Source: Pantoea sp. Ap-967 (GTDB lineage Bacteria > Pseudomonadota > Gammaproteobacteria > Pseudomonadales > Pseudomonadaceae). Taken from it: a stretch of DNA of 64,000 bases. Shown here in pieces: positions 48,019 through 56,150 of the stretch. Each line of letters begins with the position of its first letter. The stretch's first letter is position 1. Location of the stretch: the NCBI RefSeq assembly GCF_011752565.1, contig NZ_VWXK01000001.1, forward strand, positions 1-64,000. Reading direction: 5' to 3'. Made by a program: the position numbers and the translations under genes. The notes below the pieces were generated by a model that saw only the letters and a program-made list of their open reading frames with translations, ran no database searches and was not told where the DNA came from.

Positions 48019-48375
48019 TTATTTGGCCCGAAGTGCGGTTGGCAGTGGCATGATTTCGCAAACTGCAGTGCCTCCAGAGATATCCTCTACGACTAATACC
48101 TTCATCTTCGCTGGAGTGAATCCGAGCAGGCAATTCTCCCCGAACAAGGCAGTGAAGCGAGCAAGTCGGGTGTCACGGGAAACGTCGCCGCTCATTCTGC
48201 CAGTCTCATGACCCGCGCTATCAGTGGATACGACCTCAATCCGCTCACGGCCTTTGTCGTTGTATACATGATAAAAACCCTGAGTAACCTTGTTTCCGTC
48301 TATCGACGAGGCATCAACGTGCGCAGTATTTGTTAGGGTGAGGATACCCGCTAGGGCAAAAAGGTAATGACGCAT
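48019..48375 (-). CDS. Small exported hypothetical protein
   Basis: This 118-residue protein has a signal peptide (about 1-22; FALAGILTLT core). The mature domain has two Cys (NCLLG, VCEIM) that could pair. I start at ATG 48375, seven bases after GGAG, rather than 39 bases upstream. No domain recognised. It is divergent from the autotransporter. Confidence 0.65.
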   Translation of the reverse strand: MRHYLFALAGILTLTNTAHVDASSIDGNKVTQGFYHVYNDKGRERIEVVSTDSAGHETGRMSGDVSRDTRLARFTALFGENCLLGFTPAKMKVLVVEDISGGTAVCEIMPLPTALRAK

Positions 48376-48603
48376 GATCACTCCATGATGTGTTGAAAAG
48401 GAGCGAGCATACACTTACATCAAGGCAATATGCCACCATTCTGAGCTACCGCTCAAACCGTTCACAACAGCAAATTAGTTCCGCGGACATCACTAATTAC
48501 GCTGCCAGCGCACCCCGTCCACATAACCTAGGACATGCGTACTATTCTCATTGCGGCCAACCCTCCCGATACTTCCATCCTTAATCCGTTGCACATAAGG
48601 AAC

Positions 48604-48626
48604 GCCAAGCCCCCCCGGAGCTTGGC
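48604..48626 (+). promoter_or_regulatory. Stem-loop in autotransporter leader
   Basis: GCCAAGC (48604-48610) and GCTTGGC (48620-48626) form a perfect 7-bp stem with a C-rich 9-base loop, 26 bases before the start ATG. The nearest ribosome-like GGAG (48634-48637) is 14 bases from the ATG, farther than usual. There is no gene immediately upstream on this strand to terminate, so a role in translation or attenuation is possible. Confidence 0.45.
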
Positions 48627-48651
48627 ATTTAATGGAGTATCAAGAACCGCC

Positions 48652-51600
48652 ATGAATCCCTTATTCAGATTATCCCCGCTCGCCTTTTCGATCACCCTCG
48701 CCCTGCTGCCAAGCGCCCACGCGGCGGACTATGAGCTCAACAGCGGAGAGGACACCTTCAGCAGCGACCGAGCCTACGATGGCTCGATACTGCTGCGCCC
48801 CGAAAACGGCGCTAGCGCCAGCCTGACCATCAACAACGGCGCCGAAGTCACCACCAAGGGCGGGCGAATCGGTGGCCGGCAGTCCTCCAACACAGCCGAC
48901 GCTGCATTGGCCACTGTCACGGTCACAGGCCCTGGCACCCGCTGGATCGTGCCACGTACCACGGCCGTACTGGGCAATACCATCGTCATCGGCGGCGCCG
49001 GCCAGGGTACGCTCAATGTGCTGGACGGCGCGCTGGTGTCGGTGCGCGACCTTCAGCTCAGCGACAATGGCAATACCGGCAATGCGTTTTCCCGGGCCAA
49101 CTTGCTGGTGCGCGGCCAAGGCGCGAAGGTGGACGCAGTCAACGTGACCTCCGGCGGCACCTTTCTCTACGACTCGCGCATTACCCTGCAAGATGGCGGG
49201 CAGCTTGCCAGCGAGCGGGTGGCGATCAACTCGATCAGCGAGCTGTCGGGCGCCAACACACGCTGGGACAACACCGGTTCTTTCAGAAACCGCAACGACC
49301 TCAGCCTGAGCGATGGCGCAGTGCTGACCAGCGACTCGATGGAGCTGGGCTCGGCCAACCTTGGCCGCGAAACCGTGGTCAGCGTGTCTGGCGAAGGCAC
49401 GCGCTTGGCCACCCGCACGCTGCTGGTGGGCAACACCACCAACAGCACCAACCTGGTGCTGGCCAATGGCGCCGAGCTGAGCAGCAGCGAAGGTATCGAC
49501 ATCAGCGAGCTGACCAGTATCAACTCAGCGGCACGCGGCACCCTGAGCATCGGTGGCCAGGCCACCCGGGACCCGGCCCGCACTGATATCGACGGCCTTT
49601 CGGCCGGTACCGCGCAAGCCGCCGGCCGCCTCGACCCGCTAACGGCGATCCGCTTCGGCGCAGGTAGCGGCGCGCTGGCGTTCAACCACACCGACAGCGA
49701 CCTGCAGGTCAGCAACAGCATCAGCGGCGCGGGCCGGGTGTATGCCTTCAGCGGCAACACCACGCTCAGCGGTGACCTCACCGGCCTGTCGGGCAGCACG
49801 GTGGTGCGTGGTGGGCGCCTGGTGCTGGCCGGCGACGTCGACCAGACCAACCCTCGCGGCACCTCGCTGCTGAGCATCGGCAACGGCACCTTGGTGGTGA
49901 ACGGCACCGTCGGCCATACCGACAGCTTGGGCAATTACAGCAACCGCGCCGAAGTACTCGACGGCGGCGTGTTGGCCGGTACCGGCCAAGTCGGCAATAC
50001 CCAGGTCGCCTCCGGCGGTACGCTCTCCCCGGGTGAAGGCGCACTGGGCACCCTTTCGATCAACGGCAACCTGGAGATGGCTGCCGGTTCGCGATACGCT
50101 GCGGACATCGCTGGCGACGGCGGCGCCGACCGCGTCAATGTCACTGGCACCGCAACCCTGCGCGGCACCCGGGTCGACGTCACCACGCTCAATGACGCAC
50201 AAAGCTACCAGACCGGCCAAACCTACACTCTGCTGGCCGCCCAGGGCGGCGTAGTCGACGGCGCTGCCGCCGGCACCGCCTATGCCGAGGCGTTCACCAA
50301 CTCGGCGTTTCTCAACGTCAGCTTGCAACGCACGGCCAACGAGTTGAACCTGACCATCGCGCAGAAAACCACTACGCCGGAGCCTCCGGTTGAACCGCCT
50401 GTAGAGCCACCGGTCGAACCACCAGTGGAGCCGCCCGTTCAGCCCCCCGTCGAGCCACCGGTGGAGCCGCCCGTTCAGCCCCCCGTCGAGCCACCGGTGG
50501 AGCCGCCGGTTCAGCCTCCGGTCGAGCCGCCCGTAGAGCCACCGGTTCAGCCCCCGGTCCAGCCGCCAGAAACAGGCGGCCCGGCCACCCCTGGCATCTT
50601 CCAGACGGTAGCGCTCACCGGCAACCAGTGGAACACCGCAGGTGCGCTTAGCGAGCTTCAGCAAAGCGGCGACCCGCTGCGCCTGTACAACAACTTGCTG
50701 GTGCTGGATGCCGACAGCGCACGCAATGCCATCGACCAACTCTCCGGCGACTACCACGGCAGCACCGGCACTGCGTTGATCGCCAACAGCCAGGTGGTTT
50801 CCGGCGCCCTGAACACTCGCCTGCGCAGCCTGCTCGACAGCACGGCCGTGCGCATGCCGCTGGGTGCATCGAACTTCATGCCCGCCACCCCTGACACCCA
50901 GGCCGGTGCCTGGGCGCAGGTGTTCGGCAACTGGTCGCGGCTGGACGGCAACAATGGCGCCGGCGGCCTTCACCAGCGAACCGGCGGTGTGCTGGTGGGC
51001 GCGGACGGCAGCATCACCCCGGACTGGCGTGCCGGTGTGTATGGTGGCTACAGCCGCACCAAGTTCGATGCCGACGACCGCGATGCCAAGGGCCACAGCG
51101 ACAACTACCACCTGGGCCTGTACACCGGCGCGCAACTCGATGCCCTGCGCCTGAGCGCAGACGTTGGCTACACCTGGCACAAGCTCGACAGCAAACGTAA
51201 CGTGGCCTTCGCCGGGTTCGACGACCACCTGAAGAGCAAGCGCGACGCCAACACCTTGCAAGCCAGTGGCGAAGCGGCCTATCGCATTGGTTTGGGCGAG
51301 GTGGCGTTGGAGCCGTTCGTGGGCGTTTCGTATGTGAAGTACGATGCCGACAGCTTCCGTGAAAAAGGCGGTGCTGCGGCGTTGAACGTGGCCAGTGAAA
51401 AGCAGGAAACCTGGTTCTCGACCCTGGGCATGCGCGCTTCGACCCACACCCGCGTGGCCAGCCACGACACCCAGGTGTATGGCTCGCTGGGCTGGCGCCG
51501 TGCGTACGGTGACCTGGACCCACGCAGCACCCAGGCCTTGGCCGGCGGCCCGGACTTCGAGGTGCAGGGCCTGGTACAGACGCGCAACGTGGCGATGACC

Positions 51601-51720
51601 GAGCTTGGGGCGAAAGTGAAGTTGAACCGCCAGACGGATGTGGGGCTGTCGTACCAGGGCCAGTTCGGTTCCGGCACGCGCTTCCACTCGGTGAATGCAG
51701 GTATCACGGTTCATTTCTGA
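48652..51720 (+). CDS. Autotransporter (type V secretion) with proline-rich linker
   Basis: This 1022-residue outer-membrane autotransporter has a signal peptide (residues 1-24, ending SAHA), a beta-helix passenger (about 30-575) with many SxLxxGxGTxL-like repeats, then a Pro/Glu/Gln linker (about 580-643). A middle region follows, and a 12-stranded autotransporter barrel (about 750-1022) ends in the required aromatic (GITVHF). The passenger is exposed on the cell surface and may serve adhesion or aggregation, but nothing shows which. It is preceded by a stem-loop leader and followed by a REP pair. Confidence 0.92.
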   Translation: MNPLFRLSPLAFSITLALLPSAHAADYELNSGEDTFSSDRAYDGSILLRPENGASASLTINNGAEVTTKGGRIGGRQSSNTADAALATVTVTGPGTRWIVPRTTAVLGNTIVIGGAGQGTLNVLDGALVSVRDLQLSDNGNTGNAFSRANLLVRGQGAKVDAVNVTSGGTFLYDSRITLQDGGQLASERVAINSISELSGANTRWDNTGSFRNRNDLSLSDGAVLTSDSMELGSANLGRETVVSVSGEGTRLATRTLLVGNTTNSTNLVLANGAELSSSEGIDISELTSINSAARGTLSIGGQATRDPARTDIDGLSAGTAQAAGRLDPLTAIRFGAGSGALAFNHTDSDLQVSNSISGAGRVYAFSGNTTLSGDLTGLSGSTVVRGGRLVLAGDVDQTNPRGTSLLSIGNGTLVVNGTVGHTDSLGNYSNRAEVLDGGVLAGTGQVGNTQVASGGTLSPGEGALGTLSINGNLEMAAGSRYAADIAGDGGADRVNVTGTATLRGTRVDVTTLNDAQSYQTGQTYTLLAAQGGVVDGAAAGTAYAEAFTNSAFLNVSLQRTANELNLTIAQKTTTPEPPVEPPVEPPVEPPVEPPVQPPVEPPVEPPVQPPVEPPVEPPVQPPVEPPVEPPVQPPVQPPETGGPATPGIFQTVALTGNQWNTAGALSELQQSGDPLRLYNNLLVLDADSARNAIDQLSGDYHGSTGTALIANSQVVSGALNTRLRSLLDSTAVRMPLGASNFMPATPDTQAGAWAQVFGNWSRLDGNNGAGGLHQRTGGVLVGADGSITPDWRAGVYGGYSRTKFDADDRDAKGHSDNYHLGLYTGAQLDALRLSADVGYTWHKLDSKRNVAFAGFDDHLKSKRDANTLQASGEAAYRIGLGEVALEPFVGVSYVKYDADSFREKGGAAALNVASEKQETWFSTLGMRASTHTRVASHDTQVYGSLGWRRAYGDLDPRSTQALAGGPDFEVQGLVQTRNVAMTELGAKVKLNRQTDVGLSYQGQFGSGTRFHSVNAGITVHF
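50386..50573 (+). repeat. Coding EPPV/QPPV tandem repeat in autotransporter linker
   Basis: The linker codes for about 15 tetrapeptides EPPV or QPPV. At DNA level the units (gttcagcccccc, gtcgagccaccggtggag) recur in 36-base blocks, so unit number may vary between strains. It would form a stiff rod between passenger and barrel. Confidence 0.9.
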
Positions 51721-51729
51721 GCCACACGG

Positions 51730-51804
51730 CGCATCGCGAGCTCTGCTCGCTCCTACGAGGCTGTGAACTGGCCCGGTAGGAGCGAGCAAAGCTCGCGATG
51801 CGCC
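51730..51804. repeat. REP pair (inverted)
   Basis: gcatcgcgagctctgctcgc and ggtaggagcgagcaaagctc face each other after the autotransporter stop. Confidence 0.9.
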
Positions 51805-51916
51805 GCCCAGCGGCGCTCTACCACTCTGCAAACCAAACCATCCTCTGGTTCTGATTCCAGCCTGCTTCCCTTATGCTTCCCGCCCCACCCAATGTTCTGG
51901 AAACAGGCCTGACAGC

Positions 51917-52327
51917 ATGGAAGCCGATAAAGCTTGCCCCGTCGTTCTACGAACCCGCGAAGCGCTGGAAATCCTGGCGTTCGAGCACCCACTGGCAGGC
52001 TTGCAACTGGTCAAAGGCAGTGTCGAACCCGGTGAGCCCACCGACCTGGCTGCTGTGCGAGAGTTAAAAGAAGAAGCCGGCCTCCGCTCCACACCCACCC
52101 GTAATCTGGGGCAATGGCGCTCCCGCGTTACCGGCCACCTATGGGCATTTCATGAATGCCATGTCGCCCAAGACCTACCCAACACCTGGGTGCATTTTGC
52201 AGAAGATGATGGTGGCCATGAGTTCAGGTTTTTCTGGCACCCGCTCATGAGCGAACCGTCTGACCAATGGCATCAGGTTTTCAAGGATGCCTTGGCCTTT
52301 ATTCGAACAACGCTGTCAGACGCCTAA
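51917..52327 (+). CDS. NUDIX hydrolase
   Basis: This 136-residue protein carries a perfect Nudix box, GX5EX7REUXEEXGU, at about residues 34-56 (GSVEPGE...RELKEEAGL), which binds Mg and cleaves nucleoside diphosphates linked to another moiety. No extra domain reveals the substrate. The fold's terminal helix ends in TTLSDA. It is flanked by REP elements on both sides. Confidence 0.88.
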   Translation: MEADKACPVVLRTREALEILAFEHPLAGLQLVKGSVEPGEPTDLAAVRELKEEAGLRSTPTRNLGQWRSRVTGHLWAFHECHVAQDLPNTWVHFAEDDGGHEFRFFWHPLMSEPSDQWHQVFKDALAFIRTTLSDA

Positions 52328-52338
52328 CCCTTCCCCCC

Positions 52339-52370
52339 GTAGGAGCGAGCGCAGCTCGCAATGCGCCGCC
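52339..52370. repeat. Single REP element (last in window)
   Basis: gtaggagcgagcgcagctcg followed by caatgcgccgcc is one REP palindrome. No REP sequence was seen from here to the window end. Confidence 0.85.
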
Positions 52371-52422
52371 CCGCGGCGCCTGACTACGCAGCCTGCTATG
52401 AACTTGACAATATTCAGGTGAG

Positions 52423-52713
52423 TTAACCAAAAACCCTAGCGTACCAGTATGCATCCTTGTTACCAAAGAACCAAGACTCACTAGCCTTAGTCATAAGACA
52501 CTGCAACTGCGTCATATCAGTTTCATACCTGTAGCTCACCGCCAGCAGTTCGCGAAGGTCCACTTTTGAAACCGGCGACTTTATGGAAACTCTTATTTCG
52601 TTCCCCACCCCTAACACCGCGGATACACACTTGATTTTTCCTAATCTAGTAAAAAACGACTCCTCATCCATTGGAGAAAGGAACATTACATCTTCAAAGC
52701 ACAACGTTTTCAT
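52423..52713 (-). CDS. Hypothetical protein, AT-rich
   Basis: This 96-residue protein has AGGCGG before its ATG and a plausible composition, but a base composition clearly lower in GC than the genes before 52 kb. Nothing in it is recognised: no signal peptide, no membrane helix, one hydrophobic strand CVSAVLGVGNEIRVSI. It may be an immunity-like or phage-derived small protein, but that is only a guess. Confidence 0.5.
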   Translation of the reverse strand: MKTLCFEDVMFLSPMDEESFFTRLGKIKCVSAVLGVGNEIRVSIKSPVSKVDLRELLAVSYRYETDMTQLQCLMTKASESWFFGNKDAYWYARVFG

Positions 52714-52807
52714 TTTTCCGCCTGGTTATCCATTTCCGTGTTCATCTGCGCCAGATTTTCTAACATCCCAATAAGCGCCACTACCAGCGCGAAGCTGGGC
52801 TCAGCGA

Positions 52808-53236
52808 TCACTGCTCCTGAGGAGACCAGTTGAACTTGTAGTTAAGCGGAGGTAACTCGTAATGCTCGGCTAGGTAAAGCCCAAGCATCTCGCCTTCCTT
52901 CGCGTATGCTGCTGCTTTGTCGACAGTGGGGCACCAGCTCACATACAGAGTATCTAGCGGGAACATCTTCTCGAACGAAGCGAAGCTGAATCGCCAACCG
53001 GCCATATGCCCTGTCGCGCCTTTCGTTCTCGCGCAACGGACGAAATCAGCAAGCCGACGCTTCAAGTTATCCGACTCGCCAACCGTCAGAATGCCGTTGT
53101 CGTCAATCCCGACCGCACGCGTGATCGCACGGTCCGCGCAAATGATGTAGACACCTGGCGCTGCCGGCGCGCTCTGGTAGTGATCTACAAGTTTCAGCCA
53201 CTCTGGCTCCCAGCCGTCCCAATTTTTGACCTTCAT
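52808..53236 (-). CDS. GIY-YIG domain protein
   Basis: This 142-residue protein fits the GIY-YIG nuclease fold: PGVYII at about 27-32, ILTVGES at 49-55 (with TVG in place of YIG), NLKRRL at 57-62, the catalytic-type Glu near 114-116 and PPLNYKF near the end. The family cleaves or nicks DNA, but single-domain members also have other roles. I start at ATG 53236 with GGAGG upstream rather than 90 bases earlier. It is divergent from the SRAP gene. Confidence 0.65.
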   Translation of the reverse strand: MKVKNWDGWEPEWLKLVDHYQSAPAAPGVYIICADRAITRAVGIDDNGILTVGESDNLKRRLADFVRCARTKGATGHMAGWRFSFASFEKMFPLDTLYVSWCPTVDKAAAYAKEGEMLGLYLAEHYELPPLNYKFNWSPQEQ

Positions 53237-53408
53237 CGCTGCCTCCAATGATAGAGGCAAAACGATATCACACACATCTGGTAACTGCAGTCCAGATACA
53301 ACAGCCCAGCACGGGCTGAACCTCATGTTGCAGGGGTATCCAAATTGAGGGGTAGCTACGGATGCTTAACAGGTCAGCGGCTATCCTGAAGCTTCTTAGG
53401 GAGGGCGT

Positions 53409-54086
53409 ATGTGCGGAAGGCTGACGCAGTACCGAGGCATCCACGACTTCGTGGATACCCTGAGCATGCCGGTAGTATGGCGGAACAACGTAGGAAACCA
53501 GACGCTTGGTAGGTACAACGTCGCGCCAAGTACGCCGGTAGCAATTCTACGGATGGATGACGCAGGCCCAAGGGCAGACCTGGTGAGGTGGGGGTGGCGC
53601 CCGCATTGGGCGACCGATCGCGCTGCGCCTATCAATGCCCGGGTCGAGAAGGTGGCCCACGGCCCATTCTTCCGGGCCATCTGGCCGCATCGGGCAGTCA
53701 CGCCCATTGATGGCTGGTACGAATGGGTGGACGAAGGTGGCGCCAAGAAGCAGCCGTACTACATCCGGCGCCGCGACGGGCGCCCTGCCCTGTGCGCGTC
53801 GATAGGGCAGTTCTCGGGCGGTGAGCACGACGGGTTCGTGATAATCACCGCCGATGCCCAGGGCGGCATGGTCGATGTGCACGACCGAAGGCCTGTCGTA
53901 CTGTCGCCAGAGCTCGCCCGAGCGTGGATAACAGCAGTGATGCCTGGCGATTATGCCGAGCAGATGGCGCTCAATCTGGGTGAGCCGGCAGAGGTTTTTG
54001 AGTGGTACCGCGTGAGCACAGCCGTTGGCAATGTGCGCAATCAAGGTGCTGACTTGATTACGCCGTTGGATCGCACGGCATTATAG
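53409..54086 (+). CDS. SOS response-associated peptidase (SRAP, YedK/HMCES-like)
   Basis: This 225-residue protein forms a covalent thiazolidine link with abasic sites in single-stranded DNA, shielding them. Catalytic residues are in place: C2 (MCGRL, exposed after Met removal), N76 (INARVE), E105 (WYEW) and H158 (VHDRRP, usually HDRMP). Length is normal. Copies on mobile elements are frequent. No LexA box was found upstream. It is divergent from the GIY-YIG gene. Confidence 0.92.
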   Translation: MCGRLTQYRGIHDFVDTLSMPVVWRNNVGNQTLGRYNVAPSTPVAILRMDDAGPRADLVRWGWRPHWATDRAAPINARVEKVAHGPFFRAIWPHRAVTPIDGWYEWVDEGGAKKQPYYIRRRDGRPALCASIGQFSGGEHDGFVIITADAQGGMVDVHDRRPVVLSPELARAWITAVMPGDYAEQMALNLGEPAEVFEWYRVSTAVGNVRNQGADLITPLDRTAL

Positions 54087-54222
54087 GTTCGCTCGCACGC
54101 CAAGCCTTTTGGTCGGTGATCTTCTTGCGCTGGTTGTCCATTGTCGGTCGCAAAGGCGCATCAGTGTTTTGTGGCACGAGCGGTGCTACGCTCCGGGCGA
54201 CTTCCCCTCCAAGGAAATGGAT

Positions 54223-54429
54223 ATGAGCTTTGACTGGCATGCTGGGCCAATCACCCGCGCTACACCAATCGACACCCGCTACCGAAATACGCAGAAGGTC
54301 CGGCAGTTCCTGGTGAGCGAGTGCGGCGGGGCATTCAAATTTGATCGGGCTTTTATGGCATGGATCAAGAGCGGCGCCCCAGCCACGATGGGTGACGTTG
54401 CAGATCAATGGCTGCGCCTGCATTCCTGA
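54223..54429 (+). CDS. DUF6434-like small protein
   Basis: This 68-residue protein starts at the ATG with AAGGAA upstream. The sequence FDWHAGPITRATPIDTRYRN, then a VRQFL..FKF..AFMAWIKSG..TMGDV pattern, matches what I remember of the DUF6434 family, sometimes fused to SAP domains. It is probably DNA- or nucleoprotein-associated but this is uncertain. It lies 137 bases after SRAP and could share its transcript. Confidence 0.6.
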   Translation: MSFDWHAGPITRATPIDTRYRNTQKVRQFLVSECGGAFKFDRAFMAWIKSGAPATMGDVADQWLRLHS

Positions 54430-54721
54430 TTCAGGCAGCATCCTATTCAGGGCCTCGACACTAACGCCGCGAATATGCCCAGGTCACGTCATCAGACGAT
54501 GTGGTCGCACAATTTTGCCGGTGACGCGGAGCGCGCTTCAAGGGCGCGTCGACGGCTCGATGTCAGGCCAGGCGTTACATGCTGTTACGTCTAACGGCTG
54601 AAAAAATCAGAATTTGGCCCTTTCTTGTAGGGCATTTCCCAAAGATACTCCCGGCGGCTGTTATCCGTTGCACGCGCAAAATGTGGACTCTAGTCTCGGC
54701 ATGTCGTTGCCATTCAACGAC
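54430..54721. other. Gene-poor stretch before structured leader
   Basis: No supportable gene. The only notable point is that the structured leader of the next gene begins at its end; the upstream promoter of that transcript should lie here. Confidence 0.45.
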
Positions 54722-54924
54722 CGGGTTTAGCCGCCCGAAATCGTCGGACACCACAGCCTTGCAACACCGAGTAGTCGGCAGTTGCGCCTTTCATGGCGGC
54801 TGTACGGGGGGCACCTTCGGGTGCGCCGGGTGCCTGACGTCCCGGTCGGCTAACCCGCGTACAGCTGCCACCAATTCGTTTAGCCGCGGTTAGTGGTAGC
54901 TCCATTACGACAGGAGCCATACCA
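54722..54924 (+). promoter_or_regulatory. Candidate structured RNA leader with SD-sequestering hairpin
   Basis: A 13-bp long-range stem joins 54794-54806 (TGGCGGCTGTACG) and 54858-54870 (CGTACAGCTGCCA), with one G-U pair. Inside are a hairpin GCACC-UUCG-GGUGC (54811-54824) and a second, CCGGG/CCCGG (54826-54830 and 54841-54845). The segment CGGCTAACCCG (54847-54857) is complementary to CGGGTTTAGCCG (54722-54733, one bulge), which would cross the long stem (pseudoknot). A later copy, GTTTAGCCG (54878-54886), could compete for it. Just before the gene, TGGTAGCTCC (54894-54903) pairs with GGAGC and TACCA (54913-54917, 54920-54924), hiding the Shine-Dalgarno and the A of the start codon. All pairings were found by eye. 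Confidence 0.7.
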
Positions 54925-55166
54925 TGCTGAAGATCGTCCCCGATCCACCCCTCGACAAGCTTACCCTCGAAGACACCCTCATCCAGGCCACGGACTATGC
55001 GCTCTGCGCAGCTACTGTGGTGCATCAGGCCTTGCTGCTGCAGCCTAAATCCCCAGCGTCAATTTTGATGATGACCTCGATGCATGAAATGGAGGCCCTG
55101 CGCGCTTTGCTCGAATCCGCGCTGCTCCAAGTTCAGACGCCCACTGAGCCACGGACTTCGCACTAA
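54924..55166 (+). CDS. DUF6124-like small protein
   Basis: This 80-residue protein (LKIVPDPPLDKLTLEDTLIQ, then ATDYALCAATVV...) resembles, as I recall it, the small Pseudomonas family DUF6124: a conserved N-terminal PNPP/PDPP and a helical remainder. No catalytic motif is seen. Its start codon and AGGAG ribosome site are paired in the leader hairpin. A DUF3077-like gene follows 71 bases later. Function unknown. Confidence 0.65.
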   Translation: MLKIVPDPPLDKLTLEDTLIQATDYALCAATVVHQALLLQPKSPASILMMTSMHEMEALRALLESALLQVQTPTEPRTSH

Positions 55167-55237
55167 GAGTATGCCTGCGCTGGTCTATCCATGAAGACAG
55201 GCCAGCCCACAAAACGTAATGTCAGGAAGATTGAGCG

Positions 55238-55501
55238 ATGAGCAAAGACGACACCCACTTCACCATCGGACAAACCACTTTCTACCAAGGTGAAAATCAC
55301 ACCCATCCCCTCTTCCGTATCGAAGCGGGTATCCCTTGTCAGTTTGCCAGGGAGCAAGCGTCGGAGCTGATGGGCTATGCACGGGACCTGAGCATCGATG
55401 GTTTGATGGAAGACAAACCACAGTTGATATGGGCCTCCCACTACCTTTGCGCAATGGCCAAGGCACTGTTGGATGATGCCGAGTTGGGCATGAAGCGCTG
55501 A
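55238..55501 (+). CDS. DUF3077-like small protein
   Basis: This 87-residue protein shows the pattern FTIGQTTFYQGENHTHPLFR...EAGIPCQFAREQASELMGYA, which fits DUF3077, a small family abundant in Pseudomonas and often paired with DUF6124. AGGAAG precedes the ATG. It has no signal peptide or membrane helix. The pair may function together, but no role is known to me. Confidence 0.65.
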   Translation: MSKDDTHFTIGQTTFYQGENHTHPLFRIEAGIPCQFAREQASELMGYARDLSIDGLMEDKPQLIWASHYLCAMAKALLDDAELGMKR

Positions 55502-55554
55502 GTTTTCTGCCATGCTGCCGGGTAGCCTTTCAGCGCTGCCCGCTAGCGACCCAG

Positions 55555-55653
55555 CTACGTGTCTTGGCTGAAATGCAAAGCGATCGCCAGGGCCGCGACA
55601 ACTAACACGACCTCAGCCACGAGGTACACGCCGTAAAAGTCTTCCGAGAACAT
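55555..55653 (-). CDS. Possible 32-residue membrane peptide
   Basis: A minus-strand frame from ATG 55653 to TAG 55555 codes for 32 residues with an acidic start (FSEDFYG) and a single hydrophobic helix (VYLVAEVVLVVAALAIALHF). GGAAG lies seven bases upstream of the ATG. The composition is that of small Pseudomonas membrane proteins. Short length and lack of a known relative make it tentative. Confidence 0.35.
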   Translation of the reverse strand: MFSEDFYGVYLVAEVVLVVAALAIALHFSQDT

Positions 55654-55789
55654 TCCTAAGCTTCCGCTAGCAGTTATTGATCTTGTAAGCCGGAAAGCCT
55701 CGCATTCGCGGCGCCACGATCAGAGTAGTAGGGCCGCTCAGAAGTTCATCGAATTTTCCACGCTGCCCGCCAGCGCCGTTCTCGCCCAA

Positions 55790-55816
55790 ACGAAAACGCC
55801 GCCTTGAGTTAGGCGG
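55790..55816 (-). terminator. Intrinsic-type terminator on minus strand
   Basis: Read on the minus strand, CCGCCT/AGGCGG (55811-55816 and 55799-55804) forms a 6-bp stem with a 6-base loop, followed by CGTTTTCG. It sits 134 bases downstream of the small minus-strand membrane gene at 55950. The U tract is short. Confidence 0.45.
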
Positions 55817-55949
55817 AGTCGGGGAATGCTCGTTAGAAATCAGCCATGAGCGCCGCCGATGGCGCTGGCCAGAGCGAATAATTCATGGAAAGAATCAGAA
55901 GGTGAGGCTGTCGCAGCATGACAACCATCACCAGGTCAGGCCAGATCAC

Positions 55950-56150
55950 TCAGCGCAACCGATCTCGCTTGTTGCGGTTCCATGTAATGGTCTGGCTCAC
56001 AAAGTCTGCGAATGGAAGCAAGCCTTTCCAGACGATCGAGTGCACCAGCACCCCACCAATAAGTCCGGGAATTCCCCAGATCATCTCAGCGGCAAGCGTG
56101 AACACAATGCAGGCAATGCCGCTGGAAAGTCGAAATAAAGCCATTCCCAT
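55950..56150 (-). CDS. Small two-helix membrane protein
   Basis: This 66-residue protein has two hydrophobic helices (about residues 6-26 and 28-48: IACIVFTLAAEMIWG, IGGVLVHSIVWKGLLPF) and a basic C-terminus. I start at ATG 56150, with GAGGCG upstream, not at 56195. No family recognised; a terminator lies downstream. Confidence 0.5.
   Translation of the reverse strand: MGMALFRLSSGIACIVFTLAAEMIWGIPGLIGGVLVHSIVWKGLLPFADFVSQTITWNRNKRDRLR

Noticed and set aside
50386..50573. CRISPR-like periodic repeat
   Set aside because: The units are coding (EPPV/QPPV), without spacers.
49639..51831. 730-codon minus-strand frame opposite the autotransporter
   Set aside because: Its repeats (RLDR/WLYG type) are the antisense reading of the EPPV codons; no start or domain.
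51753..51992. 79-residue minus-strand gene
   Set aside because: It consists largely of REP sequence and the antisense start of the NUDIX gene.
53237..53408. LexA box before the SRAP gene
   Set aside because: CTGGTAACTGCAGTCCAG has CTG and CAG 12 bases apart instead of 10 and lacks the AT-rich centre.
54924..55501. Toxin-antitoxin pair
   Set aside because: Neither protein resembles a toxin or a DNA-binding antitoxin, and a 71-base gap separates them.
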